NCBI RefSeq assembly: GCF_017873175.1 | Contig: NZ_JAGGJW010000029.1 | Location: 1-35,149 of the forward strand | Source: Neorhizobium petrolearium | GTDB taxonomy: Bacteria; Pseudomonadota; Alphaproteobacteria; Rhizobiales; Rhizobiaceae | Direction of reading: 5' to 3' | DNA length: 35,149 nucleotides | Translations under genes and position numbers: made by a program | Notes under the pieces: generated by a model | The model's database searches: none | What the model was told of the DNA's origin: nothing | The model's input: the letters and a program-made list of their open reading frames with translations, nothing else | Shown: piece by piece, positions 9,863 through 19,295 of the stretch | How the letters are laid out: every line of letters begins with the position of its first letter | Numbering within the stretch: the first letter of the stretch is position 1

Positions 9863-10999
9863 TCACGCTTCGCGTTTACTTAGTTCTGCATTGAGATGCT
9901 TGACCGTCACCTCCAACAAACAAAGAGCATTTTCGAGCGCTGTTCCTAAGTTTTCCAGATGCCTATCCCACACGCCGAGGATTTCGAGCGGGATGTTTTC
10001 TCGCAGCGCCGTTCCCGCCGCGCGTTCCCCTTCCACGTCACCCAGGCGTATTTCCCATTTTTGCTTGAGGAATTCGTAGTTCGCGATTGTTGCCTTAAGA
10101 ACGTCAAGTCGCAGTTCCGAATAGGCGACCCCGTTTATCGTCCCAGCTTCGTCACCCTCAATGTTAGACGTGTACGCTAATGTTAGTGCCGCGAAGCCAC
10201 TCTTCTCGAGCTGCTTGCTGACCTTACCGTCGACAGACATCTGCCGCTCAGCATCTTCGTCCAACATGATAATTTGCAGAACGTCGTCCAGCGTCGCCGG
10301 CTTCGCCAGGCCAAAGTCCGCCATCAGCTTCTGGATATCCGTCAGAATATGTCTTCGGGCAGCCGTGTAGCGTTGGAATGGGGAGTCGCGACTATGGCCG
10401 TCGAGGACATCGACGCGCGTGTCCCAAGACGGAAGATCAACGATTGTCTTGTGGGACACATCTTCCAGATAGGGGGATTTGAGAAGGTCGCCCGGATGAA
10501 TCTCATGTGGCCTAAGGCCCGGGCATAATTCGAGCCCCACGTCGTCATAAGACTGTGAGACCAGATAAGAGCAAAAAAAGCCCTTCTCTCTAGCTGGCAG
10601 CCATAATCCGGTCCGCGCTCCCAGTCTGCGTAGCATCTTGAACGCTGACATCACCGCGCCCGGCGTCCAGTAGTCGAGCTGACGGTATTTCTCAACAGCC
10701 GTTGATGCCTTGGCAGCTAAGGCTTCCGCTTCTTCCGTGGGTCTCAATCGATAGACGGCTACGTTCGATTTCGATGTTATGCCGAACCGGAAGTAATTGA
10801 AATTGATCACCCCGTAGTCGGCCGCTTCCAGGAAGTTCAATTCACCTCTGTAAATCGCGGCGTGACTGAACGGGCTACCGGTGGCAGTCCGGATGGCTTT
10901 TGATTCGCGTCCCTCTGGATCGGTGCTAAACAGGATGTCACCGGGCATAAGGTTAGCCAGCTTGAATTTGCTTACAGCTTTATAGTTATCGGTCGCCAT
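9863..10999 (-). CDS. Permuted papain-like (NlpC/P60, YiiX-like) hydrolase with helical C-terminal region
   Basis: The N-terminal part has the arrangement of circularly permuted papain-like hydrolases. LMPGDILFST (about residues 17-26) is followed by a conserved histidine in SPFSHAAIY (His46), an acidic residue in FLEA (Glu58), then the cysteine in GFFCSYLVSQ (Cys143). In this family histidine precedes cysteine; known members cut peptide or amide bonds in cell-wall peptides, lipids or proteins. The remaining about 200 residues are helical and not recognised. No signal peptide or membrane segment is visible, so a cytoplasmic or delivered protein is likely. I chose ATG 10999 (MATDNYKAV) rather than the upstream start at 11026. 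It is the only gene between the second integrase and the integrase stump, so it seems to be a one-gene cargo. Substrate and role are unknown; a defence or toxin function is only a guess. Confidence 0.8.
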   Translation of the reverse strand: MATDNYKAVSKFKLANLMPGDILFSTDPEGRESKAIRTATGSPFSHAAIYRGELNFLEAADYGVINFNYFRFGITSKSNVAVYRLRPTEEAEALAAKASTAVEKYRQLDYWTPGAVMSAFKMLRRLGARTGLWLPAREKGFFCSYLVSQSYDDVGLELCPGLRPHEIHPGDLLKSPYLEDVSHKTIVDLPSWDTRVDVLDGHSRDSPFQRYTAARRHILTDIQKLMADFGLAKPATLDDVLQIIMLDEDAERQMSVDGKVSKQLEKSGFAALTLAYTSNIEGDEAGTINGVAYSELRLDVLKATIANYEFLKQKWEIRLGDVEGERAAGTALRENIPLEILGVWDRHLENLGTALENALCLLEVTVKHLNAELSKREA

Positions 11000-11186
11000 G
11001 TCACGCCTACCCATCCGTTCCCACACTGTATGTGTTCCGGCACGGCGCTTGACCCTACCATAGGCGTCCGACGCCGACCCCCGGTGTGACTAAAAATATT
11101 CTACACAAACCCCGAGTGGTGGGGCGCACAGCCAGGATCAGTCTTCGGCGCCGAAAGGGGGCAAACTTCAGTGTTGAATCACAAAA

Positions 11187-11324
11187 AATCACGCCCTACA
11201 GGACGTCAGCTCGAAGCATTGCGATCGTTGGTACTACATGTCCGAAAAGCGAGTCGGAGTATCGAAATCGGATAAGTTCGTGCGCGCAATGTTAGATAAG
11301 AAGAGAACGAAGTCCGCAGCCTGA
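11187..11324 (+). pseudogene. Degenerate 3' stump of a third integrase copy
   Basis: Forty-five codons remain of the same recombinase, from NHALQDVSSK to the shared ending (KSAA, stop at 11322-11324). The frame is still open and most positions match the other copies, including the segment KFVRAML. The nucleophilic tyrosine of KNYDRW is replaced by cysteine (KHCDRW), and everything upstream of the catalytic histidine is missing, so it cannot be active. After the stop there is only a short resemblance to the tails of the other copies, around a TTCGCGTGAAATAC block. It marks the border between the permuted-peptidase block and the giant-gene block. Confidence 0.85.
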
Positions 11325-11400
11325 TACCGCATTTCTCCGATGGTTACCGAGATTTTCGCGTGAAATACATGAGCAAAAACATGGAGACCGACAGTATTCG

Positions 11401-12180
11401 TTAGTGTCCATCGTCAGACCAGTGCGGCGGATCACCGGAGAAGGTTGCTTTGATGACGGCGTAAGTGGCGCCGACGACGGCCAAGTCGGTGTTCATGCCA
11501 GTGCGTGGCGTAGTCGTTATGGAAGTCGAAGTGCCATTGTTGTCAACAATCGCCAGGGTTCCGGTCCAACTGATCGTCATGTCGATCGCCGTACCGTCAG
11601 AATGCTTGGTTGGATACGCGGGCTTAGCGACGATCTGATAGCCGTCCACCATGTCTTGAGCGGCCTGTCGCGACGCAGCAAGGGTGCCATGCACCCACTC
11701 GATATCGACGCCCGCAAGAGCTGGAACGTTCGCCGGGTCGATCTCTTTCTTCGCAATGCGCCATGAATAGTGCATCAGATATGCGCGCTCTACTGGTCGA
11801 AGCGTGGTACCTATTGAGACCGTGGCCCCGGCAGAGCGCATCGCCGCTATAAAAGAATTCACCCCCGTCCGGAATGCGGCATCCAAATCGGAAGTCGAGG
11901 TGCTTCCAGGAAACTGGTTAACCCAATTCGCCCCGCTTGGGGTCTTAGCAAAGATCCCGATGCGCCCGTCGACAAATGCGTGGCATACGCCCTCAAGCTT
12001 GCGCCGTAACGCCACGCTGTTTGCTGGAGCTCCTCCCGCCAACTCAAGACGAGAGAGAACCTCTAGCGCCTGCAAGGCTTGCGTTACGATTGCCAACCCG
12101 TCGGGCCTGGCATCGCTAGATTGGTTCTCCAGCGTTAGAATCGCTTTGCGAGATACTGACTTCTTCTGTCTCTCTGGCAT
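11401..12180 (-). CDS. M15-type zinc peptidase, endolysin-like
   Basis: A predicted peptidoglycan peptidase (D-Ala-D-Ala carboxypeptidase or L-Ala-D-Glu endopeptidase type). The M15 zinc site is clear: HSDGTAID (His193, Asp200 from the chosen start) fits HxxGxAxD, and the C-terminal DPPHWSDDG (His253) corresponds to the D-x-P-H-F/W motif of phage-type enzymes. GTTLRPVERAYLMHYSWRIA is also in keeping with the family. I chose ATG 12180 over GTG 12210 because GGAGAGGA (12186-12193) sits five bases upstream. There is no signal peptide, so it needs another route to the wall: lysis, injection or a partner. It lies downstream of the two giant genes on the same strand and probably belongs to their transcript. 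The protein is 259 residues, in the usual range for single-domain enzymes plus an N-terminal helical extension. Confidence 0.85.
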   Translation of the reverse strand: MPERQKKSVSRKAILTLENQSSDARPDGLAIVTQALQALEVLSRLELAGGAPANSVALRRKLEGVCHAFVDGRIGIFAKTPSGANWVNQFPGSTSTSDLDAAFRTGVNSFIAAMRSAGATVSIGTTLRPVERAYLMHYSWRIAKKEIDPANVPALAGVDIEWVHGTLAASRQAAQDMVDGYQIVAKPAYPTKHSDGTAIDMTISWTGTLAIVDNNGTSTSITTTPRTGMNTDLAVVGATYAVIKATFSGDPPHWSDDGH

Positions 12181-12221
12181 TTGCTTCCTCTCCGTTTTGT
12201 CCGATCTCACGATTCGGATAC

Positions 12222-12317
12222 CTAGTTTTTTTGACTAAACGTCTCGAAGGCGACGGCAGGTGATTGAACCTTCCGCAAGTCCGCCTCGCATGTTGCGGTT
12301 TTAGCGCGAGTTGGCAT
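12222..12317 (-). CDS. Possible 31-residue small protein
   Basis: ATG 12317 is preceded by TGGAGGA (12323-12329) at a spacing of five bases, a better ribosome-binding site than several large genes here have. The frame runs 31 codons (beginning MPTRAKTATCEAD) to a TAG at 12222-12224. It starts 14 bases after the stop of the 2,315-residue gene and ends about 40 bases before the M15 peptidase start, so it would be part of the same operon. The product is hydrophilic with one cysteine and no membrane segment. I do not recognise it. It could instead be a leader peptide coupling translation to the peptidase, or chance. Confidence 0.4.
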   Translation of the reverse strand: MPTRAKTATCEADLRKVQSPAVAFETFSQKN

Positions 12318-12331
12318 TCGTATCCTCCATT

Positions 12332-15300
12332 TTAGAGCTCCTCTGCTGTCTCCAGAGCCTTTTCACGCCTTATCCGATCGCCGTCCGACCGATGCCCTCG
12401 AGCTCCATCACTGCGGAGCGGAACCGGGGGCGATACGGCAATAATGCGTGCCTCTGCTTCCGGGGCCATCGTCATCGATTCTGGTCGGAGAGCGACCGAG
12501 GCATCAGTCTGATCCGAACTGAAAAGCCAATCGAAATCAAACTCGAGGTGACTGCCGCTCAGCATCGAAACGTCCGCCCATATCTCGCCACCGACGCCTT
12601 GAACTTCGACGGCGAGAAGGAGACCTGGGCTGCGCTTTGCATTTTGCGCCGTTACCGATGTGGGATCAGGCAGATCGAACTCCTTGGACAAGGTCCCGTC
12701 GTCGTGCAATGTCCGGTAATGCCAGCTCAGTTTCCTGCCATCGGTCCGCAGCGCTATTAGCAATCCGCGGATCGGTACGTTGGATCTGATTTTGCTGCAG
12801 TTGATCGGGCCGGATTTGTCAGGCGTCAGATCGCGCAGATCGTGTTTGCCGCTGGCTTCTTCTTCGGAACCGGGCAGTGCCAACGAGATTTCGGCAGTCG
12901 TAATCTTCTCCCGTTGCGAGGCGGTCGCGGCAAAGCGGACGAAGAAGCTCAGATCGGAGAGATCGCCACCTTTGCCTATCGCTTCTCGATCGAAATAGCC
13001 GGTCGCGAGCTGTCTCAGTTGGTAGACCTCTGCAGCGGTCACCGGCGCGCAGTAGACTATCGCGGCGGGCGTTTCGATTTCGACGATACGCACTCGAAGA
13101 TCGGCACCTCCTTTCGCCAAAGGCGGCAAATCGATTGTGTTGCCCAAAATCGTCCTAGCCCCGGCATAACGCTCGATGGTGCGTCCGGGCCCTTCAAGAA
13201 TTTTGGTGAAGAGTGCCGTTAGATGCCGATGCACGTTGAGAGGTGCTTCCGACTCGGCACTCTTGACCGGTCGCAACCAAATAGGCGAGGCGGAACCCCG
13301 CTCCACAAATCTGAGCGGCGTGCCGTCATCGGTGAAATCGACTGCGATCTGATCCGCAGCAAAGGCGGTCATCTCACCGGAGGCCGTGCGCGCAGCGATC
13401 ACGGTGAAGTCGCGACCGGTCCGCGTCCAGGTGCGTGCTGTGGATGGACTCGCTCCAACCCTGTACCATGCGGCCTCGCCGCTGCCTTTTGGAAGTATGA
13501 GCTTGAGATCTCCGGTGGGCACGCCCAGACCTGGCGACCAATCGATGCTGGCCAGCATTGCGGGAAGATTGTTTAGCCCCCTGGAAACATCGGCATATCC
13601 GTCCGGAACGGCAAAAACCGAGAGCGAAAACCGGCCAGGTTCCAGCGGCAGATGTAAAATGGCAAGTTTCGCGGCATGCACCTTCAGCGCGCCGCTCAAG
13701 AGGAGCGGATCTTTATCTAGGGCCACGGTTGGATCGATAGCCTTGCGGTATGCAGCGACGGACCACTTCCTGCCGTCACCCGCAATTCTCAAAACATTGC
13801 GCGGCGGATAGGAGCTTTTAGGATCGCGTTGAGAATGAATGAGCTCAATTGCTTCGACTGTCGGTAGCTCGATCCACCACGCGGCTCCTGCCGAATGGGG
13901 CTCGGTCCGTTCTTCTTCAGACGCAAGCCAGCGATGATCGAGATATCGCCGCGTCGCAAGGGCCAGAAAATGTTCTTCCAGGCCACCGGGCATCGTTCCG
14001 TCGGCGCGGAGCATATTGAAGGGGTGGAGCACAACTGCAGAATTCGGGAAAGCCGGCTTCGGGGCAGATGCCTGATCGAAAGTGAGACCAACCGGTCCCT
14101 CGGCCACGAGGATCATCCCGCGAGCATCTCCTTCATCGAGCGGATAATAATCCAGTCGGCCATCGGGGCCGATCTCTCGCCGGATGTCTCTCGGTTCTAC
14201 CTTTTCTTCCGGCGCAGGACGGCGTTTGTCCTTCGATTGCGTCGTCGGAAAACCATACCCGACCCCAGTTGAGACCTCGAAGCTTACGCGATCGGCGAGG
14301 CCGCCGTAGTTGAAGGGTCGTTCCTCCATGATCGCAAGAATCGGCGGCGGTGCCTTTCCGTGGGCGCCCGTCACCTGATCGACAGGCTGCGTGAGCGGTA
14401 TAAGAGCTCGCAACGGCGGCCGAGAAAGCCCGATATGATCTCGATCCCCGAGCACCACGGCGCGGATCCAGGATTCCGGTGTGTCGTCCGCTCCGTTCCT
14501 CGCCTCCTCGTCGGCACTGATCCAGCAATTCACTGCGCGGTGAGCCCACGGATTCATCGCGCCGGCGTATCGGGAGCGGAGGATAAGGCGGTGGCGGAAC
14601 ATGGTCGCGGAGGGCTTCTCCCATTCGAATGTCTGCAACACGGCGTCGGCTGGAAGCGGCGACACGACCATGGACCGCCGCTCAGCATCTTCATCGTCGC
14701 GATCGAAAAAGGCTTCGGCCTCGAACCCGTGCAGGCGATCCGCGTCATCGGCGAACCTGATACGCCGGATGGAGCCTCCTGACCCCCTCTTTCCAGCACT
14801 CTTACGCGGATCAATCCAATTGTAGACCGGGCGCCCAGAAAAGTTCCAGCGTTGTGTGCGCAACTCGGCAGACCCGACTTGCCGCCACTTCCACCCTTCG
14901 GCGGCCGTGCCGATTTCGGCGGCGCTTGCGACCAGATCGTATTTTCTTGAACTGCCGATGGGTCGCGTCTGTACCACCTCCGCGGCGAGTTGCCGCCACG
15001 CAGCCGGGAGGTTCTGCCACGGCTCGGTCGGTTGGGCGTGAACAAACTCGCCCAAAACCGCCTCGACCTTGATTGCAGCGCCTTCGAACAGATAATGCCC
15101 GTCGCGCTTTCCCACGGCGAGCTGTACGATGCGCGCATCAAACGGAGCCAGGCCTGCGGAACTCGGGTCGTCGATCAGTTGCTCGGCGACCATTGGCCTG
15201 ATGGTCAAACGCCCGGACATCCCATGGGGTATCGTCACCTCGACGGCCGTGGAATTCCGCCGAACGCTAAACTGGGTGCCCTCGCTGCGCACCTCAAGGT

Positions 15301-18300
15301 CGAACTCATAGTTCACCAACAGGCTTTCGAGAAACTTCGCATAGCTGTCAGCGACCTCGTCATGCAGCTTGCCCTGCAGTTTGCTGATCGCCGCCCTATG
15401 GGTCGAGCTTATGTCCCCAAGCGAGGGCACGTCCACATCGTCCGCAGCCGGCCGCTTGTCCGCAGCGAGTTGAGGGAGCGTCGCCGCAAGGCCGTCGAGC
15501 GGCGTGAACTCGATCCTCAATTTCGAAACTGCCGGATCGGGCATCCGTTCGAGTGCCTTGCCAAGGCGCTCGTCGCGGTGGCGGGCAGTGTAGATCGCCA
15601 GCAGTTGTTCGCGCAACGCATCCGAAATTCCAGATGCTGAACGCAGGGCTGGATTGTTGAGCCAGCGCATGAAATCCAGAAAACCCACGCGAGGCATGGT
15701 GACCTTTGCGCGGAGCGGATCGCTGATGTCTCGCTTCCACACGCCCTGATCACTATCAGCAACCATGAGCAAGGCATCACCATCCGCCCTTGAATTGATC
15801 CCTCTGCCGGAACTGCGTGCCGGATCGGCAAGGGTTATCGCACTCTTCCCGTCGGAAGTCGCATGGAGCCGCAGCCAGATGCGCTTGCTAGCATCGATTT
15901 TTTCGGACGGTATCTCGACTGCCGTCGCGGCTCGCCCATTGAACTGAGGCGCAAATCGATAGCTCCATTTACCTGGAGCGGTTTCAAATCGGATAATGTC
16001 AAAACGCAGTTGCGCTTCAGCGAAACTGCCCGCGACCCTGTGCTTGAAGACAATTGAAACCGGATCGACGGTGAGGCCTGCACTCGCCTCGCTCATCACT
16101 GCAATTTCAAAGTCCCCCGTGTCACCCCACCAGGCGAGGTCCGCCAGTTCAATCATTGCGTCTTCGCTGGCATCGAAAGGCAGTTGGACGATGCCCCGCC
16201 CCCCGGAATCGCGAAAGACGTCAATGAACGTTGACGTCGCATTCTTCGGCCCTGAGAGAACGGCTGTCCCCACGCGAGGGTAGTCACGGATCAATGGATG
16301 AACATCATCGATCGCCGCACCGATCCGCTCACGGCCGCGAACGGCCTCAACGATGCTTGTTTGGCCGACAGCAGTGCGCCTGAAGTAGTCGAACGTCTGC
16401 TTATATTTTTTGTCGGGTTCATGGGTCAAGAACGGCGTGTCGGCAGGGCGCCAAGGGCGTTCCTGCTTTTCTCGCAGGTCATAGGGCAGTACGCCGCCTT
16501 TTGTGATGACATGCCCCACGACTGTGAAACGCGAGCCATATGCGAGACTAGGAAGCCTGGCAAAGTATTTCCAAGGTTCCATGTTTCGGATTTGTGGCTC
16601 CGGAACATCGGCGACCACGAACGGCTCCAAGGAGTCTCCGATGGGGTCGATCGGCCGCGCTAACGCATCGAACCCGGAATAGGCGAAGGGCAGGCCCTCA
16701 TATTCGACGTGAAGCAGACGCATACCGTCGACCTCGGCCGTTCGTTGCGGCAGGATCGTCGGCCAATCGGACTCGAGAGCCCCGCCTGCCACCTTGAGTT
16801 CGGCAAGGCCGGCATAGGCCCAGCTATCCTCTTTCTCGTGGCCCCCTTCCCAGTGGCTGCGGCACAGGACCACGCCGACACCGTTGAAGCGGTTGGCGAA
16901 ATCATCGAGGTCGCTGGTATCCTGGTCGACGGCGATCGTGATCGGTAGAGGTATGGGAGCCGAGTCTGGCACGAAGCGGTGGCCCGTCATGTCCGACTGG
17001 AATGTCCCAGCTATTTCCACGAGCGCAGCGTCGAGGGCAGAGATGATGTTCTTGCGTTCGTCGCCTGCTGACGACAAGGGATCGGCCTTGCTCGGACGAA
17101 GGGCGGAAATCACGGCATCGAGGGAACCCTGGGCCGAAATCGACATCAGCCGTCGACTGAAGAACAACGAACTCTCCAGGCGCCTGATCAGCGCTCCTTC
17201 CGGCGACGTCTCCGAGAAGATGCTGAAGGGCAATGTCATGAGGTTGACTGCATATACCGCGCTCGCCGCCTGCCGTGTCGCCTCAGCCCCGTTGAAAGAC
17301 TGGTCGAGCACCGCCTTGAAACCCGCGACGGCTTCAGCAATTTTTTCGACCTGCTCCGGCGCCGGAACGGCCCAGAGCCTGGCGGCGATTAACTCGGCGG
17401 CGCCGCGAACCTTCTCCGTCTCGGAGGCCGGATCCGGCTTCCCGGCAACGCGCAGGATCAGCGACCATAACAGTCGCTCGATGCCGTTTTCCGACTGGAG
17501 CTGGTCGGTAAGCTCGCCAATTTCCACCATCGCGGCATCCCGAAGCGGTGCAAGCAAGCCCGTGTCAAGGTCATTGAACTGCGTCGTGTCGGCGTCGGCG
17601 GAAAGACCAAGATGCTTTCGGGCGAACGCGAGCTTGTGGGTTTCGAAATTCGAATCGAATTCTGCAAGCTGGACGAAATCGGCCAAGATCCCGGTCTCGT
17701 CGAATGCGGCTGAACCTGCGGCAAATTTCTTGTTCCAGCCAGTCAACTCGGCAACAAGCGTTGCATATTCACCAAGAGCGCTGCCAAAAGACAGAGACGG
17801 ATAGAGAACATTCCGAAGTTCCCTTATCAACAATGTTGGGTCGAGGAACTCCGAGGTCGGCAGGTCCTCGATCGCGCTCTCCAGCCGCACGACCAGTTCC
17901 CCCAGAAGGGGGCCTGCCCGATTGTTGGATCCGTCGACGACAGGCTGGTTTGGTCGCCAGGTTCCAAACAGAGCGAGTTGCACGGTATCGAGCGATGCGT
18001 TGATTGCGCTGGCGAATTGCCATGCCAATCGGCGCAGCATGACATTGATGGGAAATCGCTCTGCTGTCGGCAACTCCAGGAGATCAAGCGTGAGGATGGC
18101 CGGCATCGCCCATAGCTGCGAGGCGGCTTGCCGTTCAACCAGCCGCTTGTTGCGGGCCAGAACCGCCGGGTCGCCGTTCGGCGCGCGGAAATAGCCGGTT
18201 GTTACGTCCAGGAGGCTTGTCTCGTCGACGGTCATCGCCCGAGGGGTATGCGTGCGCGCCGCATAAACGCTTCGCGCACCAATCGGCGTTATCAGATCGG

Positions 18301-19279
18301 TTTCGAAGAACAGAGAATTGCGACGCCGGGGGAATGTCTCAATCGAAATGCCGCCGGCGCCAACGTCTATGGCAGCTTCGTACACCTCCTCAGGCCCACG
18401 GTCATCGTTCGCGTCCTTGTCGCGAGCAAACGGGAGGATGACGGTAGCTTCAATCAGCGCCGCGCGAAGTATTTCGCACGAAAGCTTTTCCAACTCGTCA
18501 GGCTTGAGCTGAAGTCTGTCAAGCACCCGGAACTCATCACACCCCCTTAACGCATCACCCAGGTCGCAACGCCAAAGATCGAGCCTGTTGTCATTGAGGT
18601 GATTGAACCAGCAGCGGCCGAGATATTCGATACCCTGGTCAAGAATTGGGCTGTATTTGCCTAGGCGCACGAAAAGAGCCTTGAGTTTGGCAATAATGTT
18701 TCTGAGGATGATCTGGGAATCATATGGCCCGGAGAAAAAAGCCCGCTTGTGGAAGCGCAACAGGGCGACGATCCCACTCTCATGAGGCGCATGCGCCGCG
18801 GCGGCAGCGGCGCCTTGCTGCAGATGCACGACGTGGGGGTGGTCCGCGGTCGTCATCACTTCGTCCCCGGCTGGCAGAGACTGGCCGAAGCCTTCGAGCT
18901 CGCGACAGGCCTGCGGCGATCTTCGGTCCAGCCATGCGCGATAACCGTCTGAAGTTCGCCCGCTGCGGGCAGTGATGATCTCCTGGGACCGATCTGGCCG
19001 AAGCCAAACGTCCTGGCCCTGATTCACGATTCTCAGGCCGCCGCGGGCTAGAAAGTCCGCGTCGTTATAGACACGATATGGGCAGTAAGAGGTGCGATCC
19101 GAGAGCTTCAAAAGCTGCGTCAAGAGCGCGCCTGCCTCGTCGTCCTTTCGCACTTCATCGAAATCGTTGGCGCCATATGTGAAGTCATAGGCCAGTCTGA
19201 CCGAGAACGTGACGTAGTCCTTGCTCTCATCGAACCACTCCGGCTCGATTTCGACTTGGGTGACAATGGTGATGGGCAT
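12332..19279 (-). CDS. Giant protein of unknown function (2,315 aa)
   Basis: I do not recognise this family. ATG 19279 has AGGAG (19286-19290) six bases upstream and lies 16 bases after the stop of the 2,384-residue gene, so they form one operon. No signal peptide, P-loop or clear transmembrane helix is visible. The first about 700 residues alternate between strands and amphipathic helices; most of the remainder looks like repeated beta-rich domains with many tryptophans, aspartates and prolines, as in large structural or binding proteins. There is an alanine/histidine-rich low-complexity segment near residues 150-167. The tail (last about 40 residues) is charged and probably disordered. The frame has no interruption over almost 7 kb, which argues for selection. 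It may be a structural or adhesin-like component of a large complex with its neighbour; this is inference. Confidence 0.85.
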   Translation of the reverse strand: MPITIVTQVEIEPEWFDESKDYVTFSVRLAYDFTYGANDFDEVRKDDEAGALLTQLLKLSDRTSYCPYRVYNDADFLARGGLRIVNQGQDVWLRPDRSQEIITARSGRTSDGYRAWLDRRSPQACRELEGFGQSLPAGDEVMTTADHPHVVHLQQGAAAAAAHAPHESGIVALLRFHKRAFFSGPYDSQIILRNIIAKLKALFVRLGKYSPILDQGIEYLGRCWFNHLNDNRLDLWRCDLGDALRGCDEFRVLDRLQLKPDELEKLSCEILRAALIEATVILPFARDKDANDDRGPEEVYEAAIDVGAGGISIETFPRRRNSLFFETDLITPIGARSVYAARTHTPRAMTVDETSLLDVTTGYFRAPNGDPAVLARNKRLVERQAASQLWAMPAILTLDLLELPTAERFPINVMLRRLAWQFASAINASLDTVQLALFGTWRPNQPVVDGSNNRAGPLLGELVVRLESAIEDLPTSEFLDPTLLIRELRNVLYPSLSFGSALGEYATLVAELTGWNKKFAAGSAAFDETGILADFVQLAEFDSNFETHKLAFARKHLGLSADADTTQFNDLDTGLLAPLRDAAMVEIGELTDQLQSENGIERLLWSLILRVAGKPDPASETEKVRGAAELIAARLWAVPAPEQVEKIAEAVAGFKAVLDQSFNGAEATRQAASAVYAVNLMTLPFSIFSETSPEGALIRRLESSLFFSRRLMSISAQGSLDAVISALRPSKADPLSSAGDERKNIISALDAALVEIAGTFQSDMTGHRFVPDSAPIPLPITIAVDQDTSDLDDFANRFNGVGVVLCRSHWEGGHEKEDSWAYAGLAELKVAGGALESDWPTILPQRTAEVDGMRLLHVEYEGLPFAYSGFDALARPIDPIGDSLEPFVVADVPEPQIRNMEPWKYFARLPSLAYGSRFTVVGHVITKGGVLPYDLREKQERPWRPADTPFLTHEPDKKYKQTFDYFRRTAVGQTSIVEAVRGRERIGAAIDDVHPLIRDYPRVGTAVLSGPKNATSTFIDVFRDSGGRGIVQLPFDASEDAMIELADLAWWGDTGDFEIAVMSEASAGLTVDPVSIVFKHRVAGSFAEAQLRFDIIRFETAPGKWSYRFAPQFNGRAATAVEIPSEKIDASKRIWLRLHATSDGKSAITLADPARSSGRGINSRADGDALLMVADSDQGVWKRDISDPLRAKVTMPRVGFLDFMRWLNNPALRSASGISDALREQLLAIYTARHRDERLGKALERMPDPAVSKLRIEFTPLDGLAATLPQLAADKRPAADDVDVPSLGDISSTHRAAISKLQGKLHDEVADSYAKFLESLLVNYEFDLEVRSEGTQFSVRRNSTAVEVTIPHGMSGRLTIRPMVAEQLIDDPSSAGLAPFDARIVQLAVGKRDGHYLFEGAAIKVEAVLGEFVHAQPTEPWQNLPAAWRQLAAEVVQTRPIGSSRKYDLVASAAEIGTAAEGWKWRQVGSAELRTQRWNFSGRPVYNWIDPRKSAGKRGSGGSIRRIRFADDADRLHGFEAEAFFDRDDEDAERRSMVVSPLPADAVLQTFEWEKPSATMFRHRLILRSRYAGAMNPWAHRAVNCWISADEEARNGADDTPESWIRAVVLGDRDHIGLSRPPLRALIPLTQPVDQVTGAHGKAPPPILAIMEERPFNYGGLADRVSFEVSTGVGYGFPTTQSKDKRRPAPEEKVEPRDIRREIGPDGRLDYYPLDEGDARGMILVAEGPVGLTFDQASAPKPAFPNSAVVLHPFNMLRADGTMPGGLEEHFLALATRRYLDHRWLASEEERTEPHSAGAAWWIELPTVEAIELIHSQRDPKSSYPPRNVLRIAGDGRKWSVAAYRKAIDPTVALDKDPLLLSGALKVHAAKLAILHLPLEPGRFSLSVFAVPDGYADVSRGLNNLPAMLASIDWSPGLGVPTGDLKLILPKGSGEAAWYRVGASPSTARTWTRTGRDFTVIAARTASGEMTAFAADQIAVDFTDDGTPLRFVERGSASPIWLRPVKSAESEAPLNVHRHLTALFTKILEGPGRTIERYAGARTILGNTIDLPPLAKGGADLRVRIVEIETPAAIVYCAPVTAAEVYQLRQLATGYFDREAIGKGGDLSDLSFFVRFAATASQREKITTAEISLALPGSEEEASGKHDLRDLTPDKSGPINCSKIRSNVPIRGLLIALRTDGRKLSWHYRTLHDDGTLSKEFDLPDPTSVTAQNAKRSPGLLLAVEVQGVGGEIWADVSMLSGSHLEFDFDWLFSSDQTDASVALRPESMTMAPEAEARIIAVSPPVPLRSDGARGHRSDGDRIRREKALETAEEL

Positions 19280-19295
19280 TGGCCTCTCCTGGAAT

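Noticed and set aside
16884..17804. 306-codon plus-strand frame inside the 2,315-residue gene
   Set aside because: It is serine/arginine-rich and antisense to an uninterrupted gene, as expected in high-GC DNA; no recognisable motif.
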